Of a DNA stretch of 34,424 bases, positions 7,720 to 14,900 are shown one piece after another (positions within the stretch are counted from its first letter, which is position 1; every line of letters begins with the position of its first letter). The DNA lies in contig JALGUG010000086.1 in assembly GCA_029820995.1 (NCBI GenBank), forward strand, positions 1-34,424, given 5' to 3'. This DNA is from Candidatus Zipacnadia bacterium. Lineage in GTDB: Bacteria; Armatimonadota; Zipacnadia; JALGUG01. The notes under the pieces are model-generated. The model had not been told where the DNA came from. It did no database searches and saw only the letters and a program-made list of their open reading frames with translations. A program made the translations under genes and the position numbers.

Positions 7720-9053
7720 TGGTCGTCACTCCTGTCGTCCGGCTCGCGCTCGTGGCGAGGAGTGGTGCGCCGCTGCTCCCAACGCATCAGCTCGGAGACC
7801 TCGCCCAGGGTCGAGCCACCGTCAATCTCAGCTTTCTCGCGGGTCTCGCGCTCGACGACGGCCATGGCGCGGTTCGCCATCTCCACGGCTCTCTCCTTGG
7901 GCACCACAATGACGCCGTCGTCGTCAGCGACGATCCAATCCCCGGGGCGAATCAGTGAGCCGCCGATCTCGAGGGGCACGCCCATCATTCCCTGGCCGTA
8001 CGGGTCTCCCGCATGGGAGCAATAGAGGCTGCAGAACACCGGGAAGCCCAGCGCGATGATCTCGGCGGTGTCACGGCTGGCGCCGTGGATCACGATACCG
8101 GCGAGGCCTCTTTGCCGGGCGCTCTTGGTGGCCTCTTCGCCCCACACGGCGGGCGGCTCGCCGCGGACGTCAATGACCAAGACGTCGCCGGGGTGGGCGT
8201 GATCAATTGCTTCCACGGGCTTGGCCCAATCGCCGGGATAGGTCCAGACGGTGAAGGCCGGACCTGCGCAGCGCATGCCTCGGGCCAGGGGCTTGATGCC
8301 CGGCAGGGCAGGCTTGCGATGCATGGCATCGGAGATGTTGGCCGTGCCCGAGGCGCTGAAGATCTGAAGAAGGTCCTGCTCGCCGCCGCGTTTGAACAGC
8401 TCGGTCGGGACCGCCTGGCCGGTGATCATAGCTTGCTTGATCCGCCGGGCCGCCTCCTGGGCGTCGGGCGCTTTGATGATCGCGCCGCCCACAATGACAA
8501 TGCCCGCTCCGGACGCCACGGCCTTGGCGGCCGTCTCCGAGTTGATTCCCCCCGCCACGGCCACCGGAATCGAGACGGCGCGCGCGACCTGTTCCAGGAC
8601 CGCAAAGGGCGTCTCGCCGAGCATTTGGACGTCAATGGGGCAGTGTACACCGACGAGGTGCGCTCCCAGCTCCACGCCGCGCACGGCACGATTCTCAGGG
8701 TCCTCAACTTCGAGCAGGTCCACCATGATCTGCGCGTCGTAGCGGCGCGCGGCCTCGACGCACTCGCTGATCGTCGCGTCGGACGCCGCTCCCATGACGG
8801 TGACCACCCGGGCGCCCGCTTTGGCCGCCATCTCGACCTCCACGCTGCCCGCGTCCATGATCTTCATGTCGGCGACGATGATCTTGTCGGGAAACTCCTC
8901 GCGGAGCGCCCGTACCGCGTCCAGGCCCTCGCTCTTGATTAGCGGCGTCCCGGCCTCGACGCGGTCCACGCCGCCGGCTACCGCCTCCCGGGCGGCCCGC
9001 ATGGCCTGGGAGAGGTTGACGAAGTCCAGCGCGACCTGCAATTCCGGGGCCAT
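7716..9053 (-). CDS. bifunctional 3-hexulose-6-phosphate synthase / RraA-like fusion
   Basis: This 445-residue fusion has two parts. Residues 1-210 form an OMP-decarboxylase-type barrel of the hexulose-6-phosphate synthase kind, with EAGTPLIKSEG (33-43), the catalytic DMKIMDAG (62-69), a MVDL strand and VAVAGGI near the end. HPS joins formaldehyde to ribulose 5-phosphate or runs the reverse reaction. Residues about 228-420 are RraA-like, with SASGTANISDAMHRK, VIDVRGEPPAVWGEE and HGASRDTAEI; RraA relatives include oxo-acid aldolases and regulators of RNase E. Such fusions are known in archaea and some bacteria, and the joint role is not settled. GAGGAG precedes the ATG. No 6-phospho-3-hexuloisomerase gene is seen in the window, so classical formaldehyde assimilation is incomplete here. 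Confidence 0.88.
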   Translation of the reverse strand: MAPELQVALDFVNLSQAMRAAREAVAGGVDRVEAGTPLIKSEGLDAVRALREEFPDKIIVADMKIMDAGSVEVEMAAKAGARVVTVMGAASDATISECVEAARRYDAQIMVDLLEVEDPENRAVRGVELGAHLVGVHCPIDVQMLGETPFAVLEQVARAVSIPVAVAGGINSETAAKAVASGAGIVIVGGAIIKAPDAQEAARRIKQAMITGQAVPTELFKRGGEQDLLQIFSASGTANISDAMHRKPALPGIKPLARGMRCAGPAFTVWTYPGDWAKPVEAIDHAHPGDVLVIDVRGEPPAVWGEEATKSARQRGLAGIVIHGASRDTAEIIALGFPVFCSLYCSHAGDPYGQGMMGVPLEIGGSLIRPGDWIVADDDGVIVVPKERAVEMANRAMAVVERETREKAEIDGGSTLGEVSELMRWEQRRTTPRHEREPDDRSDDQ

Positions 9054-9075
9054 GGCGTTCTCCTCGCTGAGTGGT

Positions 9076-9157
9076 TCACCACAGAGACACGGCGAAGATA
9101 GGGGCTGCAGTACAAAGTGCCGTCCAGAGGGCAGTACCTCGAGGGTCTCTCCGTGTC
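9076..9157. repeat. degenerate relative of the 17-kb tandem repeat, in inverted arrangement
   Basis: Bases 9076-9097 match the start of the last unit of the 17-kb array (17284-17305) at 19 of 22 positions, sharing TCACCA and GAGACACGG. A second, inverted relative ends the segment: GACACGG at 9086-9092 faces CCGTGTC at 9151-9157. Between them GCAGTAC occurs twice. The segment occupies the 142-bp gap between the YjbQ stop and the HPS-RraA start, so it may also influence expression of the downstream operon. Confidence 0.55.
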
Positions 9158-9195
9158 CCCAGTGTCTTTGAGCGACACCTCACTGGCTACTCCCG

Positions 9196-9633
9196 CTATT
9201 CCATGCCGCCCAACACGCTGCCGTAGACCTGCACCGCAACGCGGCGGTTTCGGGGGCGATTGTCGCAGTCAACCAGCACGATTTGTTGCCACGTGCCCAG
9301 GACGAGCTGGGCGGCGACGACGGGAACGGAGAGGGAGGGTCCGACAAGCCCGGCCATGACGTGGGAGCGCGCATTACTTCGCGGGGAACCCGCGTCATGG
9401 CGGTACTCGTCGTCGGGCGGGACCGCGCGCTCCAAGGTGTGTCGGAAGTCGTGCAACACTCCCCGCTCATACTCCAGCGTGGTGACGCCCGCCGTACTGC
9501 CCGGCACGAACACGGTGACCAGGCCTTCGCGCACGCCCGACTCGCGCACGATCTGGGCAATGTGCGGCGTCAGGTCAATCAGGTCCAGATCGCCCTGTGT
9601 CTGCAACATGATCTCAGTTGAGTACGTAGCCAT
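9196..9633 (-). CDS. yjbQ: YjbQ family protein (UPF0047; secondary thiamine-phosphate synthase-like)
   Basis: A complete 145-residue YjbQ/UPF0047 protein. Family marks are visible along its whole length: VTVFVPGSTAGVTTLEYE (about 39-56), the SHVMAGLVGPSLSVPV stretch carrying the conserved His, LGTWQQIVLVDCDNRPRNRR and VQVYGS. Members are small trimeric cytoplasmic proteins; some rescue thiamine-phosphate synthase mutants, but the physiological reaction is unproven. Length fits the usual 130-145 residues. It lies 142 bp upstream of the HPS-RraA gene, with a repeat element between, and 185 bp downstream of the dehydrogenase gene, so co-transcription is possible but not shown. The SD is weak. 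Confidence 0.93.
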   Translation of the reverse strand: MATYSTEIMLQTQGDLDLIDLTPHIAQIVRESGVREGLVTVFVPGSTAGVTTLEYERGVLHDFRHTLERAVPPDDEYRHDAGSPRSNARSHVMAGLVGPSLSVPVVAAQLVLGTWQQIVLVDCDNRPRNRRVAVQVYGSVLGGME

Positions 9634-9728
9634 TCGGTCCCAGGCCCTTACAAAGGGTTGCCGCAGCTATTGGGTGCAACGCTGCAGCAGTGACCATTTC
9701 CGCAAACGAGGGCACTTCGCCTGCCTGG

Positions 9729-9815
9729 GTCCGGGAAGAGAAGGGAGAGGGCCGTCCCGGACAGAACCAGCAAATGTGCCGTGTGGCACAGCGGAGCCGG
9801 CAGTGGCACGCCGGC
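9729..9815 (-). terminator. cluster of three hairpins after the hydroxyacid dehydrogenase gene
   Basis: Three perfect inverted repeats follow the stop codon at 9819. GCCGGC (9796-9801 with 9810-9815) has an 8-nt loop. GTGCC/GGCAC (9776-9780 with 9785-9789) has a 4-nt loop and is followed on the minus strand by ATTTG. GTCCGGGA/TCCCGGAC (9729-9736 with 9755-9762) has an 18-nt purine-rich loop. There is no strong T-run, so a Rho-independent terminator is only likely in the weak sense; the cluster fills most of the gap 9634-9818. Confidence 0.4.
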
Positions 9816-9818
9816 ACG

Positions 9819-10808
9819 CTAATGAGGGCGGTCGTAGACCTCGGGATTCACCACGTATTCCGGTCGCTGGCCGTGTAGCACAGCGAGCAGGTTGGCGACG
9901 GCTTGACGACTGACGTGGGCAATGACCCGAGGGGTCATGGAGGCGGTGTGGGGGGTCATGACGCAGTTGTCGAGCTCGCGCAGCGGGTAGGTCGGCGGCG
10001 GGGGCTCGGAGGCATGCACATCCAGCGCGGCGCCCGCGATGGTCCGGTTGCGGAGGGCCTCGACCAGTGCCGGCTCGTCCACCAGCGAACCGCGCGCCGC
10101 GTTGATTAGGAAGGCTGTGGGCTTCATGAGCGCCAGCTCGCGGCGGCCGATCATGCCTCGATTCTCCGGGGTCGCCGAGCAATGCAGCGATACGAAGTCG
10201 GCCTCGCGGAGCAGTGTGTCCAGGTCGGTCAGTTCGACGCCGAGCTCCGCGGCGGCCTGCCGGTTGGGGGCGATGTCGTACGCGAGGACGCGCATGTCAA
10301 AGCCCCGCGCGCGGTGGGCGACGGCCTGTCCGATACTGCCGAAGCCGACGAGGCCCAGACACTGTTGCCAGACGTCCGCCCCGTACATCTCCTGCCAGCC
10401 GCCGGCGCGCACCAGGCGGTCGCACTCGGGGATCCGTCGGGCGACGGAAAGCAAGAGGCCGAAGGTCAGGTCGGCGACGCCGGGCGTCGTCAGGTAGGGC
10501 GTGTTGGTCACCACGATGCCGTTTTCGGTGGCTGCGGCGAGGTCCACGGCGTCCACGCCGATACCCCAGCGGGAGATGACCTTGAGCCGCGGCACGGCGG
10601 CCAACACGCGCGGCGTGTACAGCTCGCCGCCGGCGATGACGCCGTCGGCGTCCCGAAGTAGCGCGATGAGCTCGTCCTCATCGCCGCGCTGACGCACCAT
10701 CTCGACGACCTCGCAACCGGACTCGTGCAGGTGGCGGCGGATGTCCTGATGCGGGCGGTTGAGGACGCCGGGGGGTACGAGGACCTGGAAGCGTGCGTCG
10801 GCTGTCAT
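9819..10808 (-). CDS. D-isomer-specific 2-hydroxyacid dehydrogenase (phosphoglycerate dehydrogenase-like)
   Basis: A soluble NAD(P)-dependent dehydrogenase that reduces 2-oxo acids to D-2-hydroxy acids or the reverse. Numbered from an upstream ATG at 10817, the Rossmann motif GLVGFGSIG is at 155-163 with Asp181 after the second strand, and the catalytic trio is Arg242 (ARGSLVDE), Glu271 (SEPPPP) and His290 (TPHTAS). The substrate-side segment SRWGIGVDAVD (82-92) is SerA-like. GAAGGG directly abuts the ATG at 10817 but stands nine bases before the ATG at 10808, so the latter is preferred, giving 329 residues. There is no ACT domain, so serine-regulated SerA is less likely than a sugar-acid or glyoxylate-type reductase. 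It is divergent from the isomerase gene at 10954. Confidence 0.92.
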   Translation of the reverse strand: MTADARFQVLVPPGVLNRPHQDIRRHLHESGCEVVEMVRQRGDEDELIALLRDADGVIAGGELYTPRVLAAVPRLKVISRWGIGVDAVDLAAATENGIVVTNTPYLTTPGVADLTFGLLLSVARRIPECDRLVRAGGWQEMYGADVWQQCLGLVGFGSIGQAVAHRARGFDMRVLAYDIAPNRQAAAELGVELTDLDTLLREADFVSLHCSATPENRGMIGRRELALMKPTAFLINAARGSLVDEPALVEALRNRTIAGAALDVHASEPPPPTYPLRELDNCVMTPHTASMTPRVIAHVSRQAVANLLAVLHGQRPEYVVNPEVYDRPH

Positions 10809-10867
10809 GTGGTTCATCCCTTCACGTCGGTATCGGGCTAGTCCGTGAGTTCACTTCCGCGTGCGGC

Positions 10868-10889
10868 GAGACCTCCAGGGGGAGGTCTC
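10868..10889. promoter_or_regulatory. perfect 9-bp hairpin in a divergent promoter region
   Basis: GAGACCTCC (10868-10876) and GGAGGTCTC (10881-10889) are perfect inverted repeats around an AGGG loop. The site lies in the 145-bp gap between two divergent genes (starts at 10808 and 10954), so it is not a terminator for either. It may be an operator or a copy of a mobile palindromic element; it also contains an SD-like sequence on each strand. No convincing -35/-10 pair is seen in this gap. Confidence 0.5.
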
Positions 10890-10953
10890 CACTGCGCCAC
10901 GAGTGAAGAATGCTGTTTGACGGCAAGCCTAGATGAGTAGGAGGGGTCGGTCC

Positions 10954-11721
10954 ATGAAACTGGCACTGGCGGGTTGGGCGATCAATCGCCGCTTTCGTCG
11001 GGAGGATAATCCGCTGACGATGTTGGAGTTCCCGCGGGTGGTTCGCGAGGAGTTCGGTCTGGAGGCCGCGGAGCTGAATAACCCCTGGCTGGAGTCGCAC
11101 GATGACGACTACTTGCAGGCTCTGGTGCAGGCGGGCAAGGAGGCGGGGGTAAAGTTCCTGGGAATGGCCGTGGACGGCACCGGCGACCCGAGCGTGCTCG
11201 ACGAGGCGCAGCGCAAGGAACACGTGGCGAAGGCGATGGAGTATTTCGATGTGGCGGAGAAGCTGGGGCTGGCGTACTTTCGGGTCAACACCGGCGGCGG
11301 GGACGATGCAACGGAGGCGAACCTGGAGCAGTGCATCAAGAGCTTCTCGGAGCTGGCGGCGGAGGGTGAGAAGCGGGGGATCAAGGTGGCGACGGAGAAC
11401 CACGGCGGCCTGTCTCGCCAACCGGAGAACATGGTGAAGCTGGTGCGAGGGGTGAACTCGCCGGCGATGGCGACGCTGCCGGATTGGGGCAACTTCGAGG
11501 AGAGCATTCTGCTGGACGGCATCCGGATGATTATGCCGTGGGCCTGCAACTGCCACGTCAAGTGGACCCGCCGCGACGGAACCCGGCGCGACCTGGCGCC
11601 CTTCGTGGCGATGGCTAAGGAGATGGGGTTCGACGGGTATCTGTGCATCGAGGACGGAGGCCCGACGGATGACCATCAAGGGGTGCTGGACCTGAAGGCG
11701 GCGCTGGAGGCGTTGATTTAG
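10954..11721 (+). CDS. sugar phosphate isomerase/epimerase family TIM barrel
   Basis: The 255-residue protein belongs to the xylose-isomerase-like TIM-barrel superfamily (AP_endonuc_2), which includes sugar epimerases, inosose dehydratases and hydroxypyruvate isomerases. The usual metal ligands can be placed: Glu in VATENHGG, Asp in TLPDWGNF, His in NCHVKW, and a final Glu in LCIEDGG. The ATG at 10954 has AGGAGGGG seven bases upstream; an ATG at 10933 lies ahead of that SD and is rejected. There is no signal peptide. It is monocistronic as far as can be seen, with a convergent MttB-family gene 152 bp downstream. The sugar acted on cannot be predicted. Confidence 0.88.
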   Translation: MKLALAGWAINRRFRREDNPLTMLEFPRVVREEFGLEAAELNNPWLESHDDDYLQALVQAGKEAGVKFLGMAVDGTGDPSVLDEAQRKEHVAKAMEYFDVAEKLGLAYFRVNTGGGDDATEANLEQCIKSFSELAAEGEKRGIKVATENHGGLSRQPENMVKLVRGVNSPAMATLPDWGNFEESILLDGIRMIMPWACNCHVKWTRRDGTRRDLAPFVAMAKEMGFDGYLCIEDGGPTDDHQGVLDLKAALEALI

Positions 11722-11810
11722 AGTTGCTACGGCTGAGGGTCCCTGAGGAGGGCTTTCAGGACAGAGGACACGTAGCACGGTATCCGAAGGAGAACGGCAA
11801 GAGGCTCGCG

Positions 11811-11830
11811 CCTGAAGGCGGTCCTACAAC
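11811..11830 (+). repeat. CTGAAGGCG-core dispersed repeat, copy 1
   Basis: This 20-mer shares its first 12 bases, CCTGAAGGCGGT, with 28183-28194, and a reverse-oriented relative with the same CTGAAGGCG core and CAAC end lies at 24896-24912. It sits in the convergent gap 11722-11873, which otherwise holds only an imperfectly placed TGCTACG/CGTAGCA inverted pair and no gene. Confidence 0.45.
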
Positions 11831-11873
11831 GGCAACGGAGTTGGGCCGGATAATCCGTGCCACACGGCGGAAG

Positions 11874-13328
11874 TCACATGGCCCGGCGCGTGTCGCCGAC
11901 CTGGCGGTCGGCGGCGGCGACGATGCGGGCGACCTCTTGCTTTTGGGCGTCGTCCAGGGGGCACCTATTGGGTGCGGTGGCGAGGAGGTGCTGGGCCTTC
12001 TTGCGGGCGTTGTCCAACATCGTGACAGGTTCGGCGGCCCAGGCCATTGGCGTGCGGCGGTCCAGGAGCTCGGGGAGCCAGAACTCCTCGCGGAAGTAGC
12101 GGGCAGTGTGCTCGGTCTCCACAAACCGCGCGCCGGCGGGGCCGACCTCGCAGATCAACTCTTCGGCCAGCTTGTCCTCGGTCACCTCGATGCCGCGGAG
12201 CAGCGCATCGTAGTACGTCATCATCTCCACGTCGAGCATGAGCTGCACCAGGCTGCCAATGTCGGCGAAGGCCAGCAGCGAGAGCGAGCCGAAGCTGCGA
12301 GCGCCGGCGAGAACTCCGAAGGTGGTGTGCTGGGCTTTCTCCATCATCGCCTGGGCGCCGGGGACCTTGGCGGCCGTGGTCGGGCCGGCACTGGGAGCAG
12401 GATGGCCGCCGAACAAGTAGGCGCCCATCTCGGCGGCGCCCAGCAGCAGCAGGGCGACCTCGGAGCCGGTCTGGGTGTGAATGCCCGTGCGCATGTCCAG
12501 GGACAAGGGGCCGGCGGTCCAGCCGCAGAGGCGCTGATCAATAGCCAGCGTGAGCGCGTTGCACATGAAGACCTCCGCGGTGCTCTGGACCAGGCAGCCG
12601 GCCAACGTGACCGGCGTGGCCATGCCGGCCACGGGCATGGTGGAGATGGTCAGCGGCCGGCCTAGGAGCTCGCGGGCCTTCATGCCGATGTCCATGTTCT
12701 CGCGGGTGATCATAAAGGGCGAGTTGAACCAGACCTTGGCGGCGAAGACGGGGCGCTCTTTGACCTTGTCCAGCGACCCGTCCGCGATGGTCTGCAGCTC
12801 GATGAAGTAGGGCAACATCTCCGCGGAGTAGCAGGAGACGCGGTGCGGGCGGGCGCTGTTTAGGATGATGGTGGCAAAGGCGTGGATTTCGGCGGAGCCG
12901 ACGGGCACATCCTGCGGGATGAAGGTGGGGTGGGCGCGGCCGAGGTTGGGGATAGCGTCCACGACGCGCGAGAAGTCGGCCAGGTCCTGCTCCGTGGCGG
13001 GGCGCAGCTTGTCGGTGTCCACATCGCAGCACCACAGCGCCTGACCGGAGGCGCTATAGGAGATGCGATCGGGCGGCTGAAATTCACCGGGATCGGGGCG
13101 CTGTGCGCGCTGCTCGTCAATGGCGCCGATGGTTTTGTCCACTACGCCGGCCGGGAAGGAAATGCGGTCGCCGCTGATCTCGCAGCCGAACTCGGCGAGG
13201 TACTGGTAGACCTCATCCGCCGCCTGCAGGCGGAGGGGCACGCGGCGAAAGACGCGAATCGCAGCGTCGCGGATGCGGCGCTTCTCATCGTCGCTCAGAA
13301 CCTGTAATCCGCGGGCGAGCAATTTCAC
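11874..13328 (-). CDS. MttB superfamily methyltransferase without pyrrolysine (MtgB-like)
   Basis: The 484-residue protein matches the trimethylamine methyltransferase (MttB) superfamily over its whole length. Members transfer a methyl group from a quaternary or tertiary amine to a cognate corrinoid protein. The N-terminus has the typical LSDDEKRRIRDAAIRV helix and FPAGVVDKTI; the barrel has TISTMPVAGMATPVTLAG (227-244), LCGWTAGPLS and GGHPAPSAGPTTAAK (307-321). The frame has no internal TAG and ends in TGA, so this is a non-pyrrolysine member, the group that includes the glycine betaine methyltransferase MtgB. The start is GTG with AGGGAGGG eight bases upstream. Substrate may be glycine betaine, another betaine or something else. 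The corrinoid partner and its reactivase are not nearby. Confidence 0.9.
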   Translation of the reverse strand: MKLLARGLQVLSDDEKRRIRDAAIRVFRRVPLRLQAADEVYQYLAEFGCEISGDRISFPAGVVDKTIGAIDEQRAQRPDPGEFQPPDRISYSASGQALWCCDVDTDKLRPATEQDLADFSRVVDAIPNLGRAHPTFIPQDVPVGSAEIHAFATIILNSARPHRVSCYSAEMLPYFIELQTIADGSLDKVKERPVFAAKVWFNSPFMITRENMDIGMKARELLGRPLTISTMPVAGMATPVTLAGCLVQSTAEVFMCNALTLAIDQRLCGWTAGPLSLDMRTGIHTQTGSEVALLLLGAAEMGAYLFGGHPAPSAGPTTAAKVPGAQAMMEKAQHTTFGVLAGARSFGSLSLLAFADIGSLVQLMLDVEMMTYYDALLRGIEVTEDKLAEELICEVGPAGARFVETEHTARYFREEFWLPELLDRRTPMAWAAEPVTMLDNARKKAQHLLATAPNRCPLDDAQKQEVARIVAAADRQVGDTRRAM

Positions 13329-13410
13329 GCGTGGGCCCTCCCTGGAGCATTGCCGGTGTCAGCGCCGCCGTTCCCGGCGCGGGCCATTGAGACATCCCGC
13401 CCGTACGGCC

Positions 13411-13448
13411 AACCAGGGCGCCGGCCAGACGCAGCCGACGCCCTGGTT
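13411..13448 (-). terminator. 10+4-bp hairpin between YtxH and MttB-family genes
   Basis: AACCAGGGCG (13411-13420) and CGCCCTGGTT (13439-13448) pair perfectly, followed by one mismatch and an inner CGGC/GCCG stem around an 8-nt loop. It begins 20 bases after the YtxH stop and has no T-run, so it would be a weak or Rho-assisted terminator, or an mRNA processing signal. A second small hairpin, GCGCCG/CGGCGC (13362-13367 with 13375-13380), lies closer to the MttB-family start. Together they occupy the gap 13329-13468. Confidence 0.5.
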
Positions 13449-13468
13449 CCCACTGCGCCGAATGCGGT

Positions 13469-13768
13469 CTAGGCATCAGCCGCCTCAGCCTCCGGCTCTT
13501 CTTCCCGCTTGAGGGAGGCAGTCTTCTCTTTGACGGTCTGCGCCACCTCGGCCGCTTTGGCTTTGGCGGCGGCTGCCTTTTCCGACACCAGCCCCTTGGC
13601 CTCGTCGGCCTTCGTCTTGAGGTCCTCTCTGAGTTCGCGCCCCGGCTTGGGCGCAAACAGCAAGCCGACCGCGGCGCCGACGGCGGCGCCGATTAAAGCG
13701 GCCGCAATCAGTCGCAGCACTTCGCCGGTCACGTCACTGCCGGAATAGCCTTCGCCGCTTTCCGCCAT
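13469..13768 (-). CDS. YtxH domain-containing small membrane protein
   Basis: This 99-residue protein has a single glycine/alanine-rich membrane segment (LRLIAAALIGAAVGAAVGLL) followed at once by FAPKPGRELREDLKTKA, the hallmark of YtxH-type proteins, and then an Ala/Lys/Glu-rich helix that probably forms a coiled coil. Such proteins are envelope- or stress-associated and have no known catalytic role. The ATG at 13768 is chosen because AGGAGGTG lies about six bases upstream; an ATG at 13789 would put that SD inside the coding region. The gene follows folB by 38 bp and probably shares the folate operon transcript, with no obvious functional reason. Confidence 0.85.
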   Translation of the reverse strand: MAESGEGYSGSDVTGEVLRLIAAALIGAAVGAAVGLLFAPKPGRELREDLKTKADEAKGLVSEKAAAAKAKAAEVAQTVKEKTASLKREEEPEAEAADA

Positions 13769-13806
13769 TCGAGACACCTCCTGTCCCACAGTGCGGCCCA
13801 GGCTGT

Positions 13807-14166
13807 TCAGGGCCGCGTGATCTCAACCTCCGCATAGTCGAGCAGACCGCCCATGGGGACGCTGAGCTTCCGAACGCGCACGGTAACTTGCGCCAGGGAA
13901 AAGCTGTCCAAGAGCGCCGCGGCAACGTTCTCCGCCAGCGCCTCCAGGAGCGTATAGTTACGCCGGCCTTCGACGTCGCGGACGGTCCTGTACACTGCCT
14001 TATAGTCAATGGCGTCTGCGAGGTCGTCGGTTGCTCCGGCGCGGCGAGTGTCCGTGGTCAGCTCGACGTCAATGGCGTATTTTCCGCCGCCCTCCCGCTC
14101 GGAGGCTTCTACTCCATGATACCCGTAAAGTTGGATGTTCACCAAACGAATCTTGTCGGCGCTCAT
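13807..14166 (-). CDS. folB: dihydroneopterin aldolase
   Basis: FolB converts 7,8-dihydroneopterin to 6-hydroxymethyl-dihydropterin and glycolaldehyde in folate synthesis. The ATG at 14166 gives 119 residues, the usual length, beginning MSADKIRLVNIQLYGYHGV. Further marks are DYKAVYRTV (substrate-side Tyr), NYTLLEALAENVAAALL with the conserved Glu, and the C-terminal VRVRKLSVPMGG segment carrying the catalytic Lys. A frame extension to 14205 has poor similarity and is not used. It lies 107 bp after the 5-formyl-THF cyclo-ligase gene and on the same strand as folP. folK and folE are not in the window. Confidence 0.93.
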   Translation of the reverse strand: MSADKIRLVNIQLYGYHGVEASEREGGGKYAIDVELTTDTRRAGATDDLADAIDYKAVYRTVRDVEGRRNYTLLEALAENVAAALLDSFSLAQVTVRVRKLSVPMGGLLDYAEVEITRP

Positions 14167-14273
14167 GGTCGTGCTCGCAAGTTTGCGGGCCGGGATGATT
14201 GGCAACTGCGGCGCAGTCGGGCGTTCCGGGCCCCTCTTTGATCTGTCTGGGAGGCCTCATGGGCCGGCGGCAT

Positions 14274-14897
14274 TCAGCCTGTGGGGCCATTCGCCGTGCG
14301 GATGACGCGGGCCTCCGTGACGATGATCGGGACGAGCTGGTCCGATGTAGTTCGCGGCACATACTCGACGATTTGCAGCTCGAATGCCGGCGCGACGACC
14401 GTCGGGTCGCGGCGGGCGTGCGCGAGCTGCCGCAGGACGGCGTCGTAGAACCCGCCGCCGTAGCCGATGCGGCCCCCGTGTGCGTCAAAGGCCACACCGG
14501 GACAGAGTAGGAGGTCGGCCTGGAGCAAGTCGGCGCCGGGGCACAGGTTGGGCCGCGGTTCCGGGATGTTCCAGGGGCCGGGCTGGAAGTAGTGCCAGGC
14601 CCACGCCGGGAGCGAGTGCCAGGTCAGGCGCCGGTGCTCCCGATCCACTCGCGGCAAGAGCACGCGGCGGCCCATTTCCAGGGCCCGCTGCAACAGCGGC
14701 TGGGTGAGGAACTCGGAGCCGAAACTGGCGTAGCCCGCGATGACCTGGCAGGCGGCGTACTCCGGCAGGCCCTCGATCCGCGTCGTGATGGTCGCGCTCA
14801 ATTCGGTCCGCTCCGGGAGCGTGAGAGCGTCGCGGTGCGCGAGAACGGCGCGCCGGAGGTCGCGTTTGGCCTGCTCGACGGGCTCTGGAGGGGGCAT
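14274..14897 (-). CDS. 5-formyltetrahydrofolate cyclo-ligase
   Basis: The 207-residue cytoplasmic enzyme uses ATP to turn 5-formyl-THF into 5,10-methenyl-THF. It shows the N-terminal KRDLRRAVLAHRDAL helix, FQPGPWNIPEP in the middle, and the signature CPGVAFDAHGGRIGYGGGFY with its Gly-rich phosphate loop and Arg-Ile-Gly-Tyr core (about 132-151). Homologues are called YgfA or Fau. The ATG is only four bases after the folP stop codon begins its end, leaving a 3-base gap, so it is co-translated with folP. Together with folB this is a folate synthesis and recycling operon. Confidence 0.94.
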   Translation of the reverse strand: MPPPEPVEQAKRDLRRAVLAHRDALTLPERTELSATITTRIEGLPEYAACQVIAGYASFGSEFLTQPLLQRALEMGRRVLLPRVDREHRRLTWHSLPAWAWHYFQPGPWNIPEPRPNLCPGADLLQADLLLCPGVAFDAHGGRIGYGGGFYDAVLRQLAHARRDPTVVAPAFELQIVEYVPRTTSDQLVPIIVTEARVIRTANGPTG

Positions 14898-14900
14898 CGC

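Noticed and set aside
11874-13328. Pyrrolysine-containing MttB
   Set aside because: The 484-codon frame covers the whole family length without an internal TAG and ends in TGA.
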